DNA from: Oligoflexia bacterium
Lineage (GTDB): Bacteria > Bdellovibrionota > UBA1018
Assembly: GCA_903854365.1 (NCBI GenBank)
Contig: CAINWE010000099.1
Coordinates: forward strand, 1 to 7,681
Length of the DNA: 7,681 bases
Direction: 5' to 3'
In this document: positions 1-6,194 of the stretch, in pieces
Position numbering within the stretch: the first letter of the stretch is position 1
Layout: every line of letters begins with the position of its first letter
Program-made: the position numbers and the translations under genes
Notes under the pieces: generated by a model
Seen by the model: the letters and a program-made list of their open reading frames with translations, nothing else
What the model was told of the DNA's origin: nothing
Databases searched by the model: none

Positions 1-198
1 CCAGTGACAAAGGCGAGGATCCTTCAAATCACTGAGCCTGAGTTTAAGGATGTGTTTAAATTCTTGGTCTATGAACCAGCCGATTTAGATAAATTGTTGA
101 AACGGTTTAATAATGTAAAGCTCGTTATAGAGAATCGGGGTGATCAAGTGACACCTACCTGTAATGAGGAAGGAGTAGTGCCGTGGCCATCCAAATGA
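1..198 (+). CDS. Unrecognised protein, probable C-terminal end of a gene that begins before the window
   Basis: The frame is open from the first base and stops with TGA at 196-198. A GTG at 4-6 could be a start, but no ribosome binding site can be seen because the window begins there, so a longer gene entering from the left is equally likely. The visible 65 codons give a mixed, soluble-looking peptide with a Phe/Leu/Asp-rich stretch (FKFLVYEPADLDKLLKRF), a short hydrophobic strand (KLVIEN) and a Pro-Trp-Pro tail. There is no signal peptide or membrane segment, and I recognise no family. The case for a real gene is its junction: the TGA overlaps the ATG at 195-197 of the next gene in an ATGA arrangement, and that gene's Shine-Dalgarno sequence lies inside this frame. 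By hand count bases 1-180 are about 41% GC, poorer in GC than the right half of the window. It could still be a chance open frame. Confidence 0.45.
   Translation, partial: PVTKARILQITEPEFKDVFKFLVYEPADLDKLLKRFNNVKLVIENRGDQVTPTCNEEGVVPWPSK
168..175 (+). promoter_or_regulatory. Ribosome binding site of the CE-clan protease gene
   Basis: A strong purine-rich Shine-Dalgarno sequence (GGAAGGAG) ends 7 bases before GTG 183 and 19 bases before ATG 195. Spacing alone favours the GTG start. The ATG start is favoured by the ATGA overlap with the upstream stop codon and by giving a tighter signal peptide (Met-Lys-Ala-Phe-Ser-Lys). The two choices differ by only four residues, and both keep the export signal. 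Confidence 0.6.
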
Positions 199-2333
199 AG
201 GCGTTTTCAAAATTGGAAATAACACTGATCGTTTGGCTGTCTCTGAGTCTTTTGGTGCAGCCTAGTTTTGCAATGCGTTCGACTGGGGCTGGATCCGAGC
301 TTGCAGAGGCTCCCTTCGATCCGGCGATTGCTAAGAAAATTAGACATTACAATAAGCTAATTAAAATATATTCTAATCAAATTAAGATTTTGGAAAATAA
401 GCCTAACCCCAAGACTGATTCAGAGGCCCTTGCTTTAGGGCAAGAACAGTTAGAGATTTCTGCGAAGCTCGATGACGCGAGAAGACGCTTAGCGAAGCTC
501 CCAGTTCAACCTCCAGCAGTGCTACCTCCGTTACAGAAAAAAGGTGGGGAAGAAAATGGTAACGCCTCATCAACAAAGCACGCGATCAACCAGGGACAAC
601 GAGTAACCTGGGCTTCGCCTGTGCCAAAACTTACGGATCCGCTCGAACCGCTTTCCCGAGGGGGCGACGCCTGTGTCGTCAAGCCAAGGCAGGCAAGTCC
701 TGGTTGGTGGGGTCCTATAGCGGCAGTTTTCGAGAAGTTAGTTCAGCAGCAGAAACCAAAGGTAGGGCTGCAGCAGGTGCCAACGTTAGTTGTTGCCGCT
801 CAGCCTGCGCTTGAGCAGCCCGATGCGCAGAATGATCAAAAGGAGCGAATCCAAAGTGAAATTCAGCAGCTGGAAGGTGTTTTGGCTGCTGCCCGTCAGG
901 AGCAGAGTCCAAGGGCGCAAATGAATCGACTGCTCGGTCAACTCGAGGATTTGAAGAGACAGCTGACAGCACTTGAAACCCAAGTCAAACCACCCGGGGT
1001 GGCGTCTGCGGGTCGCCAGGGGCCTTTCCAGCATCCTGCTCAGCAGCCTGGGGTGAACTCTTCAGTGAGTCAGGCACTTGATCAGGCCCGACTAGCGCTG
1101 GCAGAGACAAGGGCGGCGTATGATCAGTACGTAAAGGATAGGAGCCTCCGTAAGACGTCACCTGAGCGAGATGCCTATGATAAAAGTCAGAAAGATGACC
1201 CGAGGTCAGTCTTGTCTCAGCGACTTGCGTTGCAGAATCATATTAAAGTCTTGGTTGGTCGGATTCTGTCTGACCCGGGGGCGTTGGAGGCCTATCTCGC
1301 TGCTCACGTCAGAGGCCGAGACCCTCACGAAGCTCGAGCCGCGCTTAACGAGTTGATTGAAAACAAAGAGGCTGAAAGTCCTGAGGGGCGAATTCGATGT
1401 ATCGTTGAGTTAGCGGGCATTCATCCCCAGGCTGCCATTCGAGCGTTCGAAAATAATTTTCCAGAAAACGGTTGGCCCCTGATCGAGAGGACTGTGAATG
1501 GTTTGCCCGCTGCATCTCTCTCTCTTGAAGTGAAGCAGAGGTTTTTAGCTCTTTTTAGAGAGGTGCAAGACCCTGCTCAGAGGGAACGAAGGGTCGTTCT
1601 AAGGCGCAGTGCGGATGACATTCGGACGAGCCGTGAGCTAGAACGAGGATTTGTTCTGGGTTCTGATCGAAATTCGCCCGATGGATGGCTCCTAGCCGGG
1701 GAAGGGGCAATGCATTATGATCTGATGCATGAAGGGCTTCATGCTCGCGCGTTGGTCTTTAGTAATCCCGAGACGGTCAGAGACGGCGGTCAGTTGAACC
1801 TCGAACGATTTAGGCACATTGGAGATCACTTGAGCGGGCAATTTGCGGGTGGCGGCAAAGGGTTAGGTACGGTGGTCGTTGGGAACGGCGGACATTGGGT
1901 GACTTTGGTAGTGGACCGGGACCAACGATCGATCACCGTCGTAGATTCGATGCAGAATTCGGGTTATTTTTCACCCGATGAACTGAAAGCAATTCAGGGT
2001 GTTTTTCAGAGGCGAGGGCTTTTTCCTGGGACGGGGCCGGTTCGTACGAGTATCATTGCTGCCGGCCAACAACGGGATGGTCAAAACTGCATGATTTTTG
2101 CTTTGCTCAACGCCCATCAGGTTGCGAAGCGGGGAGATGTCAACGCCTATCAAGAAGTGACCCATGCTATCGCTCAGGGTAGACTGAACTCGTATGGAGA
2201 TATTCAGAATATTGGTCCCGAGCGTCTCCCGCTTCCTGGTAAGTCGTATGAACAAGGTCTCTATCGGGGTTTTATGAAGAACTTTAGAGACAAAACATTA
2301 GAACTTCTTCGTGCACAGGACGACGCAGAGTGA
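183..2333 (+). CDS. Exported Ulp1/C48-like (clan CE) cysteine protease with long helical N-terminal region
   Basis: Numbering is from GTG 183 (716 residues); ATG 195 is an alternative start. Residues 5-30 are a Sec-type signal peptide: Lys residues, a hydrophobic core (ITLIVWLSLSLLV) and a PSFA site with likely cleavage after Ala30. Residues 50-105 and 218-268 read as two helical hairpins or coiled coils, each followed by a Pro-Pro linker. About 290-490 is mainly helical and unrecognised. The C-terminal domain (about 495-690) has the order His571-Trp572 (GGHWVTLVV), Asp588 (VVDSM), Gln630 and Cys636 (QRDGQNCMIF). From memory, yeast Ulp1 uses His514, Asp531, Gln574 and Cys580. The His-Asp gap is 17 in both, Asp-Gln is 42 versus 43, and Gln-Cys is 6 in both. 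This supports an active clan CE peptidase such as a deubiquitinase or deSUMOylase-like enzyme; some clan CE relatives (YopJ family) are acetyltransferases. Export suggests action in the periplasm or outside the cell, perhaps on a eukaryotic or prey target. Substrate and destination are unknown. Met replaces the Gly usually following the catalytic Cys. Confidence 0.8.
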   Translation: MAIQMKAFSKLEITLIVWLSLSLLVQPSFAMRSTGAGSELAEAPFDPAIAKKIRHYNKLIKIYSNQIKILENKPNPKTDSEALALGQEQLEISAKLDDARRRLAKLPVQPPAVLPPLQKKGGEENGNASSTKHAINQGQRVTWASPVPKLTDPLEPLSRGGDACVVKPRQASPGWWGPIAAVFEKLVQQQKPKVGLQQVPTLVVAAQPALEQPDAQNDQKERIQSEIQQLEGVLAAARQEQSPRAQMNRLLGQLEDLKRQLTALETQVKPPGVASAGRQGPFQHPAQQPGVNSSVSQALDQARLALAETRAAYDQYVKDRSLRKTSPERDAYDKSQKDDPRSVLSQRLALQNHIKVLVGRILSDPGALEAYLAAHVRGRDPHEARAALNELIENKEAESPEGRIRCIVELAGIHPQAAIRAFENNFPENGWPLIERTVNGLPAASLSLEVKQRFLALFREVQDPAQRERRVVLRRSADDIRTSRELERGFVLGSDRNSPDGWLLAGEGAMHYDLMHEGLHARALVFSNPETVRDGGQLNLERFRHIGDHLSGQFAGGGKGLGTVVVGNGGHWVTLVVDRDQRSITVVDSMQNSGYFSPDELKAIQGVFQRRGLFPGTGPVRTSIIAAGQQRDGQNCMIFALLNAHQVAKRGDVNAYQEVTHAIAQGRLNSYGDIQNIGPERLPLPGKSYEQGLYRGFMKNFRDKTLELLRAQDDAE

Positions 2334-2345
2334 GTCTCGCCCTGT

Positions 2346-3002
2346 TTATCGCTTTTTTCTCTGGACGTTGAGAGTCGATGGCCCAGTCACAAAGAGTTTT
2401 TCTGTTTCGGATTCTTCAGTCTCTAGGGTCGTCACGTAGTCGGGATCATGGGTTTTGAGCCATTGATCGGCTGCTTGGTCTAAGATGGGATTGGTTTTGT
2501 CCATTTTTACAAAGATCTTACGTTGATTGGAGTCGATGGAAGTCCACTCAAACGGGATGTTCTCGAGTTCTGTTAGGGGCGCTTCAGCGAGGGCTTGAAT
2601 CGTCTCCGGCTTTTCTGCATCGAAAGCCGTGGACCATACCGTTCCCAACGCGTCGACGCAGGCTGAGAGGAGGTCTTGGACCGTTGGGGAGCTTGCCTTC
2701 GGGTCAAAGTCGGCGCTGGCATGCGCGGTGGTCGCTGAGAGCTGACCGTCGGTCACGAGTGCGACTGTAGCGACGATTTCATCCGCGAAGACTGCTCCAG
2801 AGGCTACAAAGCGGGAGCTTGGCCGGATTTCTTGGTAACTCTTTAGAGCGAGCTCGAAGTGGTTGGCAAAAACTTCCTCGACCATTTTGAGGTAGTCTGA
2901 GGGTAGCTGGCTGCCCTTCGAGGAGGTGGGGAGGCGTTTTTCCACGGGGTTTGGGCTAGTGGTATTCGGAGTGGCGAGTGCGGATTTGGTTTTAGACTTC
3001 AT
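2346..3002 (-). CDS. Unrecognised 218-residue protein encoded directly downstream of htrA
   Basis: I do not recognise a named family. The N-terminal 35 residues are Lys/Ser/Thr/Pro-rich and look disordered, with no signal peptide or membrane segment, so a cytoplasmic location is likely. Residues about 36-130 look like a folded alpha/beta domain: a helix (SDYLKMVEEVFANHFELALK), hydrophobic strands (RFVASGAVFADEIVATVALV), a conserved-looking FDPKASSPTVQDLLSACVDA helix start, then a second helix. An acidic stretch (LETEESETE, about 193-201) and a basic end (QRKKR) follow. The start ATG lies 12 bases after the htrA stop, with no evident Shine-Dalgarno sequence between them, so translation probably depends on ribosomes finishing htrA. 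The domain has the look of a conserved accessory protein in the same operon, but a role with the protease is only inferred from position. Confidence 0.75.
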   Translation of the reverse strand: MKSKTKSALATPNTTSPNPVEKRLPTSSKGSQLPSDYLKMVEEVFANHFELALKSYQEIRPSSRFVASGAVFADEIVATVALVTDGQLSATTAHASADFDPKASSPTVQDLLSACVDALGTVWSTAFDAEKPETIQALAEAPLTELENIPFEWTSIDSNQRKIFVKMDKTNPILDQAADQWLKTHDPDYVTTLETEESETEKLFVTGPSTLNVQRKKR

Positions 3003-3014
3003 GGGGTGACTGTT

Positions 3015-4157
3015 TTACAGAATTCCTTTCGGGAGTTGTTTGAGACGGGGGAGTTCTTCGAGTTTGAGCGTGAACTCACGGACTCGCTCACTGCGTTGAA
3101 CTTTAATCTGAATTGGATCGAGGGGTTTGAATTTGGCGAGAATTCGCTCCACTTCGTACGGGTCTTTGGTTTTCTCTCGATTCACTTCGAGGATAACATC
3201 ACCTTCGGCGAGTCCGGCACGTGATGCGGGTGCTCCACGAACTAAATCGTAGATCAGGACTCCTTGGTTGACGGCAAGGTCATAGTATTGTTGGAGCTGG
3301 GGTGTCATTCTCTCGCCCAGGATTCCGAGCCAAGGGCGGGGGATGCGTCCATAGCGTTTGAGGTCGGGTAGAAGTTTTTTCGCTTCATTAATGGGGATCG
3401 CGAAGCCGAGTCCGCTACTTTGGCCGGTATCTGATCGGATGGCTGAGTTGATTCCAATCACCTTGCCCCCTTGATTGAACAAGGGTCCACCGCTGTTCCC
3501 AGGATTGATGGAGGCGTCGGTTTGCAAGAAGTTGTCAAAGGGTCCAAGTCCAATACTGCGATTCTTAGCGCTGATAATACCCCGAGTCACGGTGTTCTGG
3601 AGTCCGAAAGGATTCCCCACTGCAACTACCGTTTCGGCAATGCGAACCGCATCAGAATCTCCTAGGCTGACGGGTTTTAAGTCTTTGGGGACTTGGCCGC
3701 TATTGTCTTTGAGTTGAATCAGGGCAAGGTCCATTTTGTCGTCTTTTCCAATAATCTTAGCTTTGAATTGACGTTGATCGCTGAGCGTCACCATGACCTC
3801 GTCGGCTTGGTCTACGACATGATTGTTGGTAATCGCAAAGCCGTCTTGATCGATGATAAATCCAGAGCCCAGTGAGGTTTGTTTCCGCTCTCTAGGAATG
3901 AGGAAAAGCTGGAAATAAGCATCCATTCCGTAAGCCGAAGTGTGGATGATCGTCGTGGAGCTAATATTGACCACCCCTGGCGAGACGCGCTCGACCATGT
4001 CTGGGAGTTCTTCGTCGCGAAAAGGACCTGGAAGGGTGTCTTTCGCTGTGGCCGATTGCAGGCCCTCTCTCCAGGGATGAGGGGAGGTGAAAAAGACCGT
4101 GACCAAAGTTCCGAACGCGGCTGCTACCCAGGTGTAGCGGGTGAAGGGGTTTTTCAT
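3015..4157 (-). CDS. HtrA/DegS-like periplasmic serine protease, single PDZ domain
   Basis: This 380-residue protein has an N-terminal hydrophobic segment (about 9-24, WVAAAFGTLVTVFF) without a clear Ala-X-Ala cleavage site, so it is probably an uncleaved membrane anchor with the rest in the periplasm. A trypsin-like domain follows with a complete triad: His113 (TNNHVV), Asp143 (KMDLALIQL) and Ser222 (NPGNSGGPLFN). The VAVGNPFGLQNTVTRGIIS and GLGFAIPI blocks typical of HtrA are present. One PDZ domain starts after RPWLGI (about 275-365), with the GAPASRAGLAEGDVILEVN segment at 308-326. Single-PDZ architecture and this length fit DegS or HhoA/HtrA rather than two-PDZ DegP. The family cleaves misfolded or signalling proteins in the envelope. 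Whether this copy is a quality-control protease or a regulator like DegS cannot be told here. It is the first gene of a minus-strand pair and is divergent from the thiolase operon. Its start ATG has only a poor Shine-Dalgarno sequence. Confidence 0.95.
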   Translation of the reverse strand: MKNPFTRYTWVAAAFGTLVTVFFTSPHPWREGLQSATAKDTLPGPFRDEELPDMVERVSPGVVNISSTTIIHTSAYGMDAYFQLFLIPRERKQTSLGSGFIIDQDGFAITNNHVVDQADEVMVTLSDQRQFKAKIIGKDDKMDLALIQLKDNSGQVPKDLKPVSLGDSDAVRIAETVVAVGNPFGLQNTVTRGIISAKNRSIGLGPFDNFLQTDASINPGNSGGPLFNQGGKVIGINSAIRSDTGQSSGLGFAIPINEAKKLLPDLKRYGRIPRPWLGILGERMTPQLQQYYDLAVNQGVLIYDLVRGAPASRAGLAEGDVILEVNREKTKDPYEVERILAKFKPLDPIQIKVQRSERVREFTLKLEELPRLKQLPKGIL

Positions 4158-4285
4158 ATTGACTTAGAAATAAACTGGCTACAAGTTTATGACAAGCGAA
4201 TTGGGAGGGAGCCGTCGCGAGATTGCCCCTTCAAGACCCCTGCAGGAGCGAGTTCACCGGGTATTTCATAAGGAGATTCAAAGAG
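4158..4285. promoter_or_regulatory. Divergent promoter region between htrA and the acetoacetate operon
   Basis: These 128 bases hold the start signals of both the minus-strand htrA pair and the plus-strand operon. On the plus strand TTGACT (4159-4164) is followed 15 bases later by TACAAG (4180-4185), a possible but imperfect sigma70-type pair. On the minus strand TTGTCA (complement of 4190-4195) is followed 15 bases later by a weak TTTATT (complement of 4169-4174). The two candidates overlap, so if both are real, polymerases would compete. I see no clear operator palindrome, riboswitch or sigma54 element. A promoter somewhere here is nearly certain from gene order; the specific boxes are tentative. 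Confidence 0.4.
4271..4275 (+). promoter_or_regulatory. Ribosome binding site of the thiolase gene
   Basis: AGGAG ends 10 bases before ATG 4286. It decides the start. An in-frame TTG at 4223 would add 21 residues that have no counterpart before the MREVYIVGMARTAFG opening typical of thiolases. Confidence 0.75.
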
Positions 4286-5464
4286 ATGCGTGAAGTTTAC
4301 ATCGTTGGCATGGCACGAACAGCATTTGGCAGTTTTCAGGGGTCGCTCTCTTCAGTTCCAGCAGTTCAGTTGGGTGCTATTGCGATGCAGGCCGCCCTCA
4401 AGCGAGGCCAAGTGGAATCGAATCAGGTGTCTGAGGTGATTTTAGGCAACGTATTGATGGCGGGTGAGGGACAAGCCCCGGCGCGTCAGGCGGCCATCCA
4501 AGCAGGCATCGCCAAAAGTGTTCCCGCGATGGCAATTAATAAGGTTTGCGGGAGTGGAATGAAAGCCCTCATGCTGGGGATGCAGTCGATTCTCTTGGGG
4601 GATTCCGAGATTGTAGTTGCCGGCGGGATGGAAAGTATGAGTCAGACCCCGTACTTATTGCCACAAGCTCGGGCTGGGTTTCGAATGGGCAATCAAACCG
4701 TTTATGATTCGATGCTCGTGGACGGTCTTTGGGATCCTTATAACCAACAACACATGGGAAATTTTGCTGAACTCTGTGCTCGGGAACATCAGTTTTCTCG
4801 TCAGGCCCAGGATGAGTATGCCGCTGAGAGCTTTCGCCGAGCTTTGGATGCCCAAAAGAAGGGCAAATTTCAGTCAGAAATTACACCCGTTGAGGTTACC
4901 GGTAAAAAAGGCGAGGTTCAGAAAGTGGATTCAGACGAGGGCCCGTCTAAAGTCCAATTCGATAAAATTCCGACGCTCAAGCCCGTCTTCGATCGGCAAG
5001 GAACTGTGACCGCGGCGAACGCCTCGACGATTAACGATGGCGCAGCGGTGTTGGTGCTCGCGTCTGCAGAAGCCGTGAAGAGAAAAGGCCTCAAACCTCT
5101 CGCGAAAATGGTTTCCTATGGAGCCAACGCGCAGGAGCCAGAGTGGTTCACGACAGCTCCAGCCGAAGCGATGCGAAGAGCCATGAGTCAAGTGAGGTGG
5201 CAAGTCTCCGATGTCGACTTATTCGAGGTGAATGAAGCCTTTGCAGTGGTGGCGATGGCAGCGCAAAAAGATCTTAAAATTCCGGCTGACCGGTTGAATG
5301 TTTGGGGTGGGGCGATTTCGCTCGGGCATCCGATCGGTGCGAGCGGCGCGAGAATTGTCATGACGATGACTTCGGCGCTGAGAGATCGAGGCTTGAAGAA
5401 GGGCGTAGCTGGAATCTGTATTGGTGGCGGAGAAGCGACGGCCGTTTGCGTCGAGGTGATTTAA
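4286..5464 (+). CDS. atoB: Acetyl-CoA acetyltransferase (acetoacetyl-CoA thiolase)
   Basis: This cytoplasmic thiolase interconverts acetoacetyl-CoA plus CoA and two acetyl-CoA. From ATG 4286 it is 392 residues, the normal length for biosynthetic-type thiolase II. All family landmarks are in place: the opening VYIVGMARTAFGSF, the acyl-carrying Cys88 in NKVCGSGMKA, Asn316-Glu317 in VNEAFA, His348 in GHPIGASGAR, and the proton-donating Cys378 in CIGGGEATA. These positions match the well-known Zoogloea thiolase (Cys89, His348, Cys378) almost exactly, so the enzyme should be active. It is the first gene of a plus-strand operon, 28 bases ahead of the CoA-transferase alpha subunit. This context points to breakdown of acetoacetate, with thiolysis after CoA transfer, rather than to polyhydroxybutyrate synthesis, since no reductase or synthase is next to it. 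The symbol follows the general name for this activity; phaA or thlA would be equally acceptable. Confidence 0.95.
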   Translation: MREVYIVGMARTAFGSFQGSLSSVPAVQLGAIAMQAALKRGQVESNQVSEVILGNVLMAGEGQAPARQAAIQAGIAKSVPAMAINKVCGSGMKALMLGMQSILLGDSEIVVAGGMESMSQTPYLLPQARAGFRMGNQTVYDSMLVDGLWDPYNQQHMGNFAELCAREHQFSRQAQDEYAAESFRRALDAQKKGKFQSEITPVEVTGKKGEVQKVDSDEGPSKVQFDKIPTLKPVFDRQGTVTAANASTINDGAAVLVLASAEAVKRKGLKPLAKMVSYGANAQEPEWFTTAPAEAMRRAMSQVRWQVSDVDLFEVNEAFAVVAMAAQKDLKIPADRLNVWGGAISLGHPIGASGARIVMTMTSALRDRGLKKGVAGICIGGGEATAVCVEVI

Positions 5465-5481
5465 CTGAGCTCAGTTTGATC

Positions 5482-5487
5482 AGGGGG
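5482..5487 (+). promoter_or_regulatory. Ribosome binding site of scoA
   Basis: AGGGGG lies 5 bases before ATG 5493, within the 28-base spacer after the thiolase stop. The spacer holds no terminator, which supports co-transcription. Confidence 0.6.
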
Positions 5488-5492
5488 TAGAA

Positions 5493-6194
5493 ATGAATAA
5501 GCTCGTAGCCAACGCGCAAGAGGCGGTTCGGGATATCCCAGACGGGGCCACTTTGGCGCTGGGTGGGTTTGGGCTGTGTGGGATTCCAGAGAACACCATT
5601 GCGGCATTAGTCGAGCGGGGAGTGAAGAACCTCACCTGTATTTCGAATAATGCTGGAGTCGATGATTTCGGGATCGGCTTGATGTTACAAAAGCGTCAGG
5701 TCAAAAAGATGATCTCGAGTTATGTTGGAGAGAATAAGCTTTTTGAGTCTCTGGTTTTGTCAGGAGAGCTTGAGATTGAGTTAACACCCCAAGGGACCCT
5801 TGCAGAGAAGCTGAGAGCTGGGGGTGCTGGCATTCCCGCTTTTTTTACTCCGACCGGCGTGGGCACTCTCGTGGCTGAGGGGAAAGAAATTCGGGAGTTC
5901 AACGGCAAAAAATACGTTTTAGAGCGAGCGTTGACTGCGGATTTCGCCATCGTGAAGGCTTGGCGCGGCGATCCGATGGGAAATTTAATTTTTAGAAAAA
6001 CAGCTCGTAATTTCAATCCTATGGTAGCCACTGCGGGTCAGGTGACGATTGTTGAGGTTGAGGAATTACTGCCTATCGGAGCTTTGGATCCGGATCAAAT
6101 TCACCTACCTGGAATTTACGTTCAGAGAATTTTTCAGGGTAAGAATTATCAAAAAAGAATCGAAAAACGGACGGTGCGTCATGGCTCAGTCTAA
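5493..6194 (+). CDS. scoA: Succinyl-CoA:3-ketoacid CoA-transferase, subunit A
   Basis: This is the alpha subunit (233 residues) of the heteromeric CoA-transferase that moves CoA from succinyl-CoA to acetoacetate, giving acetoacetyl-CoA and succinate. The family I CoA-transferase subunit A signature is at residues 24-32 (GGFGLCGIP). SCOT-type blocks follow: NNAGVDDFGIGLML, ISSYVGENKLFE, FFTPTGVGT, and in the C-terminal half ALTADFAIVKAWRGDPMGN with FRKTARNFNP. The GGFGLCGIPE form is that of SCOT/ScoA rather than the GGFMGIGTP form of the E. coli short-chain enzyme AtoD. The length is close to bacterial ScoA proteins, and nothing is missing. The gene overlaps the start of the beta-subunit gene by 14 bases, as expected for subunits made in equal amounts. 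Its product, acetoacetyl-CoA, is the substrate of the thiolase encoded just upstream. Confidence 0.95.
   Translation: MNKLVANAQEAVRDIPDGATLALGGFGLCGIPENTIAALVERGVKNLTCISNNAGVDDFGIGLMLQKRQVKKMISSYVGENKLFESLVLSGELEIELTPQGTLAEKLRAGGAGIPAFFTPTGVGTLVAEGKEIREFNGKKYVLERALTADFAIVKAWRGDPMGNLIFRKTARNFNPMVATAGQVTIVEVEELLPIGALDPDQIHLPGIYVQRIFQGKNYQKRIEKRTVRHGSV

Noticed and set aside
1893..2090. NlpC/P60 or YopJ-type assignment for the cysteine protease domain
   Set aside because: NlpC/P60 enzymes have Cys before His, whereas here the order is His, Asp, Gln, Cys. YopJ relatives use Glu as the acidic residue; the HW start, the Asp and the 17 and 6 residue gaps match the Ulp1/C48 type better.
1971..2255. 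Minus-strand open frame over the protease active site
   Set aside because: The plus strand carries the catalytic motif set; the antisense product shows no coherent features.
3006..3224. Plus-strand open frame over the htrA PDZ region
   Set aside because: It is antisense to a well-conserved PDZ domain and is a by-product of that coding sequence.
4175..4192. Possible sigma54 promoter upstream of the thiolase gene
   Set aside because: A TGGC element is present, but the required GC at the -12 position is missing at the right distance.
3879..4271. Open frame on the plus strand across the htrA start and the intergenic region
   Set aside because: It is antisense to the clearly coding N-terminal part of htrA, has no recognisable protein features, and ends on the thiolase ribosome binding site.
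4223..4285. Longer thiolase with TTG 4223 start
   Set aside because: The extra 21 residues do not resemble a thiolase N-terminus or a targeting signal, and AGGAG at 4271-4275 serves ATG 4286.
4931..5203. Minus-strand open frame inside the thiolase gene
   Set aside because: The thiolase is full length with all catalytic residues, and the antisense peptide has no ribosome binding site or family resemblance.
6049..6180. Longer scoB starting inside scoA
   Set aside because: The extension overlaps conserved scoA coding in another frame, and the family's usual opening begins at ATG 6181.
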